From contig OY998175.1 in assembly GCA_963921935.1 (NCBI GenBank), positions 210,258,655-210,322,654 on the forward strand: a DNA stretch of 64,000 nucleotides, given 5' to 3'. How positions within the stretch are numbered: position 1 is the first letter of the stretch; each line of letters starts with the position of its first letter. Positions 56,737 to 64,000 of the stretch are shown piece by piece. The translations under genes were made by a program, and so were the position numbers. Below the pieces are notes generated by a model that made no database searches, had not been told where the DNA came from, and saw only the letters and a program-made list of their open reading frames with translations. Origin of the DNA: Galeruca laticollis (lineage: Eukaryota > Arthropoda > Insecta > Coleoptera > Chrysomelidae).

Positions 56737-56890
56737 TGGCGCCCGAGCAGAAAGTTAGATAATACAAATTACACTCGAGTAGGTCTCACAAATGGCGCCC
56801 GAGCAGAAAGTTAGATAATACAAATTACACCCGAGTAGGTGTCACAAATGACGTCCGATCAGAAGTTTAGATAAGGGAAACAAAGATAAC
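56737..56890 (+). promoter_or_regulatory. Triplicated primer-binding site
   Basis: TGGCGCCCGAGCAG, resembling the Lys-tRNA-type primer site of many retroelements, begins at 56737, two bases after the LTR. It is repeated at 56793. A degraded third copy (TGACGTCCGATCAG) starts at 56849. The unit is 56 bp and includes AAAGTTAGATAATACAAATT. Confidence 0.82.
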
Positions 56891-56954
56891 AGATATAACA
56901 GAGCATCTAGGGAGACAACGAATACAAAGTTGGGAAATCAGACAAGAACGAATC

Positions 56955-57579
56955 ATGAGCGAACAAGGAGAATACGCCGACGTGGGATAAGAGATAGCGG
57001 ACACAAAAGTAGGATGGATATACAAGCTCAAGAAAGAAGAGCTAGTAACAGAACTACAAAAATTCGAATTAGACACAAGCGGTAATATGGACATACTACG
57101 TGCCAGAATGGTACATTTTATAAGGAAACAGATAGAGCATAATACCAGACAACAAGAAAGCAGCATACAAGACTCTGAAAAACCTAGAGAAAGAATGTAC
57201 ACTGCCGAAGACAGCGAGTCCGAAGATAGACATAGTAGGTACAATCACAAACACGTAGATTGCACAGAACTGGACAAAATAAGGAGATGGGGAATATACT
57301 TTGATGGCTCAAAAGACCCGATAGAGTTCATTGAAAGGCTGCAAGAACTCAAAACATGTTACCAGCTAAACGACGAAGTTATACTTAGAGCTCTACCAGA
57401 AGTGCTAAAAGGCAAAGCAATTCTTTGGTACCGGAATAATAAACATATCTGGGAAACTTGGCAAGATTTAGTAGATGATTTCGAAACATTTTATGTATCA
57501 TTAGATTTATCAACATACTTAGAAGAAAAGATAATGGAGAGAAAACAAGGAGAAAACGAGCCGTCCAAACAATATATTG
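56955..57579 (+). pseudogene. gag: Gypsy gag, first part, with early stop and interrupted end
   Basis: ATG at 56955 is followed by TAA at 56988 in the same frame. The frame then continues with VGWIYKLKKEELVTELQKFE and LDTSGNMDILRARMV, a SAP-like helical segment, and the capsid-type core IRRWGIYFDGSKDPIEFIER through KGKAILWYRNNKHIWETWQD (the WxxF-like retrotransposon Gag region) to EPSKQY. At about 57579 the reading is broken by a 1.63-kb insertion. The sense resumes at about 59207 (ISEIQTLMRRHMGF). The first ATG downstream of the early stop is 57087, which would give a shortened Gag lacking the N-terminal segment. Confidence 0.8.
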
Positions 57580-59206
57580 TAATAAATTTGTCCTGTTTAC
57601 AGTGTGATGAATTGTAAATTTGGGAACCGTTCTCACCAGTATAATAAATGGTATTTCCTATGTCCTAAATTTGCGTTTGGTTACCGCTGTCAGACGGTGT
57701 AGTGAATTCGTTTATTTATTATTTTTTTTTCACTCCTTCCAAGATCGTTGCAGCGTGCTGTCACCAGTGCCTTGCAGCACAAAAAATTGTAGAACCAGGA
57801 ATTCTCCCTGCGGGATTACCTCGAGGGAGGGGTTGTTTCAAGCTCGAGCGATCAAAGACGTCGTGGGGCCCCTTGGGCTTATACAGTGTGCCAAGCCCGA
57901 GTTCGTAGTGCAGGTTTAGCCGGTCCGTCCTATTTGACGGGTATGGGGGTGGTGAGGATTGAGGTTATGGAGATGAATTGAAAGGTTAAAATATATACAA
58001 ACATATATTACAAAAAAACTGTATCAAGTAAAAAATTCGGAAAAGTAAAAAAATTAAGATAGGACTGTGTGTGACCCCTAATATAAAATAAATGTCTGCG
58101 CGCTATTATCAAAATTTTTAACCTAGGATCAACTATAATCTCTAGTAAAATGTAAAATCTCTAAAATAGGATCAAATATAATCTCCAGTATAATGTAAAA
58201 TCTCTACAATAGGATTAATTATAATCTCAAGTAAAATGGAAAATCTCTAAAATAGGATTAAATATAATCTCCAGTATAATATAAAATCTCTACAATAGGA
58301 TTAATTATAATCTCAAGTAAAATGGAAAATCTCTAAAATGGGATTAATTATAATCTCTAGTATAATGTAAATATCTCTGAAATAGGATTAATTATAATCT
58401 CTAGTATAATGTAAATATCTCTGAAATAGGATTAATTATAATCTCTAGTATAATGTAAATATCTCTTAAATAGGATTAATTATAATCTCTAGTATAATGT
58501 AAATATCTCTGAAATAGGATTAATTATAATCTCTAGGATAATGTAAATATCTCTACGCAATTCTCAAATAGTCAAGAAAAACAAAACATATACATATGCA
58601 GGAAAATGGTCCCTGAATATAGCTAAATAGGATGCCTCTACAATTTAGGCCTTACCAGTAGATGAGGGGCGCTGATATATAAGAAACACTAGATATGACT
58701 GAAAATTACTATGGGTTCCCTTAACTGTCTTGGGATACCCGGTTAAGTTAAAGGAGAATATAATATCACAGTTCAATATCCAATATAATATAATAATTGT
58801 ACTTTAAAAAACTTACGTTTTGAAATCCCACTAGTCACATAAATTTGCACACTATTACTGCTTGAGGGTAAGGGCCCGTCAATACTTAGACTTGCCTTAC
58901 CAGGGGAGGGATACTTCCTCTCTCTCTCTCACTGACTGCCTTGATTCCCCAATTTTTTCGATATTTATTTCTAGAGTTCACCTTCAGTGAAGGTCCATTT
59001 TCAATATCGTGTTTATTATTATGGTAAACAAAACCTGACCTAATCATAATCTGATATATTTTGTTAACCTTGTCTTTACACCGTTTGTTTATGTAATTTC
59101 TTTTATTTGAGGTCGTCAATTTAATAATTATTTTGAATTCAAAAAGAAGTTGTCTATATAGGGTGTTTTTAGAATTTGTGTCATCTCTCGTGTTTGTTAC
59201 AATATC
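57580..59206. mobile_element. 1.63-kb insertion inside gag
   Basis: Gag homology stops at CCAAACAATAT and resumes at ATCTCAGAAATTCAG. The inserted DNA begins ATTGTAATAAA and ends TTTGTTACAAT, giving short inverted ends (ATTGTAAYAAA). It contains a GC-rich part (57,720-57,960) with a CTTGGGC...GCCAAG hairpin and a 43-bp tandem repeat block. It has no transposase. The target duplication is ambiguous (AT-rich). It is a non-autonomous element or a local insertion. Confidence 0.7.
58115..58560 (+). repeat. 43-44-bp tandem repeat, about ten units
   Basis: ATAATCTC recurs at about 58135, 58178, 58221, 58264, 58307, 58350, 58393, 58438, 58482 and 58526. Each unit has TAGGATTAATTATAATCTC and TAGTATAATGTAAATATCTC. 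It lies within the insertion in gag. Confidence 0.88.
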
Positions 59207-59947
59207 TCAGAAATTCAGACATTAATGCGGAGACATATGGGCTTCAGCAGTAGTCAACAACTTGAAAGGATATATAGAAATATGAACCCGAAATACAAAC
59301 TTCACGTCCGAAGATATGAAATAGCATCAATAAGAGAACTTACACGGCGAATAGACGAACTAGAAAGTATCCGAAAAGAGATCGAGAAAGCGGGCAAACC
59401 CGAGAGTAAAACCAATTACGACAGCCGCACGGGGCAACGTCCGAAAAATAAGAGCAAATTACCGAATTACAACCGACAAGATTGTTGCTGGAGATGCGGA
59501 AAAAGGGGACATAGAAAAGAAACTTGCTATGGGAGACAAATATTATTCTGCAGCCACTGCGGAACAATAGGAACACCGTCAAATAAATGCAGTTGCCGGA
59601 ATTCAGGAAACGTAACAAGAGCCGATTCCTCGAGAGGCAAGATGAGCACAATAAAATCCTCCCCTACGAACAATTACAGTATATTAGAAGATAAAAGACC
59701 GCACATAACGATTTTTACCCAAAACCAACAACAATTGAACGCGTTAATCGACACAGGAGCACAGAAATCATACATTGGGACAAAAGGCCTAAACAAAATT
59801 AAACACTCCAAATATAGGACTAACCTAGAAAACACGGCGGTCACCTTAGCAAACGGATATAAAACGAAAATTACAAAGAGCTTTGTTATTCCGTGTACAA
59901 TAGCTAAACGAGAGGGCGAGACAAAATTCCTCTATATACCGAATTAG
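59207..59947 (+). pseudogene. gag-pro: Gypsy gag C-terminus and protease, ended by an in-frame TAG
   Basis: It continues Gag (RRHMGFSSSQQLERIYRNMN) into a zinc knuckle CWRCGKRGHRKETC (Cys from 59486), a second Cys-rich motif CSHCGTIGTPSNKCSC, then the retropepsin active site ALIDTGAQKSYIG (Asp 59750-59752). The frame stops at TAG 59945-59947 after LYIPN, and the same frame continues beyond as pol. This single stop therefore separates protease from RT in what would otherwise be one gag-pol frame. Confidence 0.88.
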
Positions 59948-61312
59948 GAAGCCGAAGCAATTCTAGGAGTAACAGATATTGCAGAGAGAAAAATACCATG
60001 GGCAGACCTGTTAAAAGAAGAAACCGGCTTAACCCCAGAAGAGCAAGAAATTTACAACAAACTAACGCAGATTAATCACACCGTACAAAACCCAAAAGAA
60101 CAACAGGAAAATCACAAGAGAACGGACAACAGAAAAATACAAAAAATAGAACAGAAAGAAAGGATACACGAAGATGAAGCATTCATAGAAAGATTACAGA
60201 GTATAAGATTCAATAACAAAAAACAACAGACAGTAGTTAACATGGAAGAATTAAATCAAACAAAAGCCAACCCCAAGTTTAACATTAATCCGGAACTACC
60301 AGCATTAGAGAAGAAAAGACTAGAAAAATTTTTAGAAACAGAATTAAAAAAATTTAACAACAGCCGGGGAGTAACACCATTGGCAGAACACACAATAAAA
60401 CTAAAACACAACACTCCTATCAAACAGCGGCATAGACCGAGGAATCCAGCAATGCAAAAGATAATAAGCGACGAGATAGACAACATGTTGAAAGAGGGAA
60501 TCATAGAGAAATCCAATAGTCCGTACAACTCACCGATAGTCATAGTGCAAAAGAAAAACAAAAACTACAGATTCTGCATAGACTTTAGAAAAATAAACGA
60601 AATATCAGAAAAGGACGCATACCCACTACCATTCATAAATAATATTTTAGAGAAATTGAAATCAGCCAAGTACATATCAACGCTAGACCTTAAAAACGGA
60701 TACTGGCAAATACCCCTAGCACGAGAGAGCAGACCAGTAACAGCTTTCACAGCACCAGGCAAAGGACTGTTCCACTTCAAAGTACTTCCATTCGGACTGC
60801 ACTCGGCAGCAGCAACATTTCAAAGACTCCTGGACTCAGTAATAGGTCCAGAAATGGAACCGCACGCCTTCGCATACCTAGACGACATAATAGTGGTAAG
60901 CAAAACATTAAACGAACACTTGAAACATTTGCACGAGGTATTCAAAAAACTGCAGAATGCAAACCTAAGATTAATCACCGAAAAATGTAACTTCGGAAAA
61001 CATGAAATGAAATACTTAGGACACGCCGTAAACAAAGAGGGTATTAAAACAGACGAAGACAAAGTCAAAGCAATAGTAGAGTACCCAGCACCAAAGACAG
61101 TAAGACAATTAAGGAAGTTCTTGGGTATCACATCTTGGTACAGAAGATTCATAAAAAATTATACCGAAACCACGGCACCACTGACAAACCTACTGAAGAA
61201 GAAACAAAAATGGGTATGGGACACCGACCAAGTAAAAGCATTCGAAAAGATTAAAAGAATGTTAACGCAAGCATCAATACTGGTATGCCCCGACTTTTCG
61301 AAAAGGTTTTTT
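59948..61312 (+). pseudogene. pol: Gypsy reverse transcriptase region
   Basis: It is in the same frame as the preceding part. The linker EAEAILGVTDIAERKIPWAD leads to the RT fingers and palm: GIIEKSNSPYNSPIVIVQKK, YRFCIDFRKINEISEKDAYP, ISTLDLKNGYWQIPLA, LPFGLHSAAATFQRLLD and FAYLDDIIVVS with the catalytic Asp pair at 60881-60886. The thumb and connection follow (FLGITSWYRRFIKNY; the usual F-x-G-L/I-x-x-YYR-x-F-I motif). An extra T in the run near 61306-61312 throws the frame off just before the RNase H. ATG 60242 is only the first Met after the TAG. The RT core itself looks intact. Confidence 0.92.
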
Positions 61313-61712
61313 TGCAAACAGACGCGTCAAATGTCGGACTAGGAGTAGCCTTACTGCAGAAAGACGAAAATAACCACGAGAGAGTCATTGCATACGCCAG
61401 CAGAAGTCTAACCCCAGCGGAAAGAAACTACACAGTAACGGAAAAGGAATTACTAGCAATAATATACGGAGTAGAGAAAATGCGCCCTTACCTAGAGGGA
61501 TACCCTTTTTCAATAATTACAGATCACCAAAGCCTCAAATACCTTCAGTCAATGAATGAACCTTCAGGTAGAATAGCAAGGTAGGCTATGACCTTACAGC
61601 AGTTTGACTACGATGTTATATACAAGAGGGGAACAGAGAATATTATAGGCGACCCCTTATCGAGAAATCCAATAGACTACATCAACGTAACACCGGAGAA
61701 AAGTAAATTAGA
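61285..61712 (+). pseudogene. pol: Gypsy RNase H region
   Basis: In a frame one base off from RT: LQTDASNVGLGVALLQKDEN, VIAYASRSLTPAERNYTVTE, EKELLAIIYGVEKMRPYLEG, ITDHQSLKYLQS. The catalytic Asp and Glu residues of the Ty3/Gypsy RNase H are present. TAG at 61582-61584 interrupts where Trp is expected (GRIAR-x-AMTLQQFDYDV). Sense continues to DPLSRNP, the usual end of this domain, and then shifts frame again in an A-run near 61720. Confidence 0.88.
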
Positions 61713-62933
61713 TTGGTTCGAGAAAAAAAAACAGAAGTAGGAACACAACCGCAAAAACATTCGGATTTCACAATCACAGACGGCAAATTATATAGACACT
61801 TTTGGGATAAATATGATTTAAAGGAGACAGAAATGTCAAGCCCGTGGAAATTATGCATCCCCACAAGTGAACAACAGAAAATAATAGAAGAGAACCACAG
61901 CAATCATACATCAGGATACCTGGGAATAGCAAAAACAATAGCACGACTAGCCAGGAAATACTATTGGCCAGGAATGTTCAGAGACACAGCTAAGTTCGTA
62001 AGAGAGTGCCAAAGCTGCCAGAAATTTAAACCGTCGCAACTACAAACACCAGGTCAAATGCAATCGACGAAGATCCCGCCAGAGCCATGGCACACAGTGA
62101 GCTCCGACGTCATAGGACCACTACCAACCTCCAGTAAAGGCAATAAATACTCAATAGTTTTTCAAGACACGTTTACCAAATGGGTAGAAATGAGTCCAGT
62201 CCGGAAGATAACCGCAAACGTAATCACCCAACAGTTTAAAGATAAAGTGATAATGAAGTTTGTTTCCCCACAGATAGTGATAACGGACAACGCCAAATCG
62301 TATGAAAATAGAATTTTCAAAAAATTACTAACCGATTTCAATATACAAAAGCAAGAAATACCGCCTTATTCACCGCAGAACAACCCCGTAGAAAGAGCAA
62401 ACAGGGTTATAAAAACAATGATTGCACAATTTTGCGACAACAATCACAAGAAATGGGACACATACATACCGGAATTAACGTTCGCCATAAACACCGCAAG
62501 ACACGAATCCACGGGATTCACACCAGCTTTTCTAAACTTCGGACACGAGTTAAGACTACCAAGTAAAATCATAGATGACAAGGCAAGGAGCACAAATGGG
62601 ACCACTCCCAACAAAGAGGCAAAACTTAAGGAAACGTTCGAACTAGTTAAAATAAACCTAGCAAAGGCATTCACAACTCAGAGCCACTATTACAACCTTA
62701 GGAGTAGAAACTGGTCACCAAAAATCGGAGAAAAAGTGATGAAAAAAGAGCACCACCTGTCAAACGCAGAGCAAAGTTTCAGCGCGAAATTAGCACCCAA
62801 ATACGCTGGACCGTTCACGGTGCAAAAGAAAATAGCCAGCAACATTTACCAGGTTGAAGACGACAACAACAGAAAACATAAAATTCACGTTAAAGACTTA
62901 AAACCAGCTTGGCCAGAGCACAAAACCGGTTAA
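61713..62933 (+). CDS. int: Gypsy integrase
   Basis: A 406-codon frame. A zinc-binding domain (HSNHTSGYLGIAKTIARLAR, CQSCQKF) precedes the catalytic core: SSDVIGPLP (Asp 62106-62108), ITDNAKSYE (Asp 62286-62288) and NPVERANR (Glu 62391-62393). The spacing between second Asp and Glu is DD35E-like. The C-terminal GPF module reads KYAGPFTVQKKIASNIYQVE and ends KIHVKDLKPAW. It would be released from the polyprotein by the element's protease, but frame breaks upstream mean it is not joined to RT in this copy. The domain itself has no visible defect. Confidence 0.92.
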   Translation: MVREKKTEVGTQPQKHSDFTITDGKLYRHFWDKYDLKETEMSSPWKLCIPTSEQQKIIEENHSNHTSGYLGIAKTIARLARKYYWPGMFRDTAKFVRECQSCQKFKPSQLQTPGQMQSTKIPPEPWHTVSSDVIGPLPTSSKGNKYSIVFQDTFTKWVEMSPVRKITANVITQQFKDKVIMKFVSPQIVITDNAKSYENRIFKKLLTDFNIQKQEIPPYSPQNNPVERANRVIKTMIAQFCDNNHKKWDTYIPELTFAINTARHESTGFTPAFLNFGHELRLPSKIIDDKARSTNGTTPNKEAKLKETFELVKINLAKAFTTQSHYYNLRSRNWSPKIGEKVMKKEHHLSNAEQSFSAKLAPKYAGPFTVQKKIASNIYQVEDDNNRKHKIHVKDLKPAWPEHKTG

Positions 62934-63031
62934 CCCCACTACCAGCACACAAATACCTTCACCCCACTAGCATAAACGTTTAAATAGACAGACACACACA
63001 GATCAAAGCTAATCCAAACAAAGCCGCAAAG

Positions 63032-63286
63032 ATGGAAGACGTACTCGACCTATACGACGACGCCATATGGCAAATAGAAGAAAGAGAATTGGACCGACCT
63101 CCGACACCGGGAAAATCCATCGAGCAAGAATGGAACCAATTGGTGGAAAAGAGAAACCAGTCCCTACCAGTGAAAATTCCTCTAATCCAGCTCGTGCCAG
63201 AGCAAATAAGAAAGAAGTCGAAGACGGGAAGGAGAAGGTACCGATACAGACTAGCCAACGGAAAGAGTATTAACATAAAATACTAA
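63032..63286 (+). CDS. Small extra ORF between integrase and 3' LTR, 84 residues
   Basis: MEDVLDLYDDAIWQIEEREL opens an acidic helix, then RPPTPGKSIEQEWNQL and a strongly basic tail (KKSKTGRRRYRYRLANGKSI). It begins about 100 bases after the integrase stop and ends 90 bases before the LTR, in the position of env or an accessory gene in retroviruses. There is no signal peptide or membrane segment, so it is not an envelope. The acid-to-basic layout suggests a nucleic-acid-binding or Gag-interacting peptide, but that is inference. It is intact although gag-pol is broken. Confidence 0.5.
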   Translation: MEDVLDLYDDAIWQIEERELDRPPTPGKSIEQEWNQLVEKRNQSLPVKIPLIQLVPEQIRKKSKTGRRRYRYRLANGKSINIKY

Positions 63287-63360
63287 ACCAAGCAGCGAAA
63301 ACCGATTACCATAGCGTCCCTCGCCACTGACGAGGAACCAAAGTTTTGTCCCAAAATTTT

Positions 63361-63376
63361 TACGACCTGGGAGGGT
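63361..63376 (+). promoter_or_regulatory. Polypurine tract of the Gypsy element
   Basis: CCTGGGAGGGT directly precedes the 3' LTR start at 63377, the place where plus-strand synthesis is primed. Confidence 0.7.
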
Positions 63377-64000
63377 TGTAACGACACAGTCGTTCTGTAC
63401 ATAAAATAACCCCAATAAATAATCAGAAAACAGAACTCTACGCGAAGCAAACTAGACGGAGTTAAACACCCAACACCGAGAGGGCAGCACCTTCGCCTTT
63501 CTGCTAATAACTTGACCGATACTACCAAAGCATACGTTCTGCGATATACCAGGCAAGCCCTACCTTACGTAGAATAACGATAGGAAGCTTCAATTGAAAA
63601 CAACCGAAGTGTTGCACTATATTCCGGAGCGTGTTGAGCTCGGAATTGTGAACACATAAATATCCCGCTTCTCGTTGACCCCTCGATGTGCGTTGAACTC
63701 GAGGCTAGACGCTGAGCGAACCTGCATATCGGACGAAGTCCTAAAGCGTGTTGAGCTTAGGACGGACGCCAACTACCCTAGGTCAAGCCCTGCAGCGTGT
63801 TGAGCGCAGGACCGAGGCCGTTCCCGATTAGCCTAAATTCCGGAGCGCGTTGAGCCCGGGACGAAAGCAAACTCCCGACCTCCGAGATCACGTTGTGCGT
63901 TGAACGCGGGATCTCGACCCTGACACACACACCCCTTCTGGTTATAGGAACCTGACGTCCCCGTGAGGAAGTTGGACGGCCGAGAAATATATTCCGACGA
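63377..64000 (+). repeat. 3' LTR of the Gypsy element, cut by the window end
   Basis: The first 624 of an expected ~786 bases are present. It carries the same six hairpins (63621-63915), with changes that in hairpin 4 restore pairing (GCGCAGGA instead of GCGCGGGA opposite CCTGC). Confidence 0.93.

Larger units (their letters stand above)
55949..64000 (+). mobile_element. Gypsy-type LTR retrotransposon, 3' end beyond the window
   Basis: LTRs begin TGTAACGACACAG at 55949 and 63377. The internal order is primer site, gag, protease, RT, RNase H, integrase, small ORF, purine tract, LTR. Over the 624 bases of LTR present twice there are about 11 substitutions and no indels (about 1.8 percent), so insertion was recent, yet the coding region has several breaks. 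It lies inside a unit of the satellite-like array. Confidence 0.92.

Noticed and set aside
56867..57244. 125-codon minus-strand ORF opposite gag
   Set aside because: It is a shadow of the gag frame, Ser/Cys/Leu-rich by codon complement.
57580..59206. Spliceosomal intron in gag
   Set aside because: GT and AG can be found near the edges, but the phases do not restore the gag frame, and retroelement gag introns are not expected. Inverted ATTGTAAYAAA ends favour an insertion.
1..64000. CRISPR arrays or prokaryotic operons
   Set aside because: All regular repeats here are tandem without unique spacers, and the gene content is eukaryotic mobile DNA.

Overview
The window looks like AT-rich insect (at least arthropod) nuclear DNA made almost entirely of mobile elements and repeats. 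I see no clearly intact host gene, no rRNA, no complete tRNA gene and no CRISPR. The insect assignment is inference. It rests on the mix of element families (BEL/Pao, Gypsy with a Lys-type primer site, Polinton/Maverick, mariner-like, hAT, Harbinger, a LINE remnant) and on the absence of any prokaryotic gene organisation.

Layout. 1-0.96 kb: a 142-bp tandem array. 1.2-1.5 kb: a small foldback element. 5.0-5.9 kb: a Harbinger relic with inverted ends. 6.1-8.5 kb: broken multi-exon gene remnants and a LINE scrap, partly inside a possible TA-flanked unit (6.9-9.5 kb). 11.4-16.7 kb: a BEL/Pao retrotransposon that has lost its 5' end but keeps an uninterrupted 1,414-codon pol and one LTR. 17.2-18.7 kb: a 1.45-kb palindromic element. 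18.7-19.1 kb: a mariner fragment. 19.26-20.6 kb: a dispersed repeat built around a ~170-bp minisatellite, with a second copy at 52.2-53.3 kb. 22.1-27.1 kb: a hAT-like transposase pseudogene split by a 3.7-kb TA-flanked element with 669-bp inverted arms and its own broken mariner-like transposase. 27.5-30.4 kb: another long-armed inverted element with a dead transposase.

30.62-46.59 kb: the centrepiece, a 16-kb Polinton/Maverick derivative that is almost entirely one palindrome. Its arms are about 7.8 kb around a ~0.4-kb spacer. It has AGT...ACT ends and an exact 6-bp AATAAT target duplication. Each arm carries decayed DNA polymerase B, packaging-ATPase and integrase/chromodomain fragments, two related unknown genes, one further unknown gene, and repeated tRNA-like modules.

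46.9-55.95 kb: a complex satellite-like array with perfect TGACGTCA palindromes, changing orientation and interrupted by the dispersed repeat and an Env-like relic. 55.95-64 kb: a young Gypsy-type LTR element inserted into the end of that array. It has six hairpins in the LTR, a triplicated primer-binding site, a gag-protease-RT-RNase H-integrase region broken by several stops and frameshifts, a 1.63-kb insertion in gag, and a small extra ORF. Its 3' LTR runs off the window.

The genes do not form a host pathway. They record successive insertion, mostly within other repeats, with an unusual concentration of long inverted repeats at several scales.
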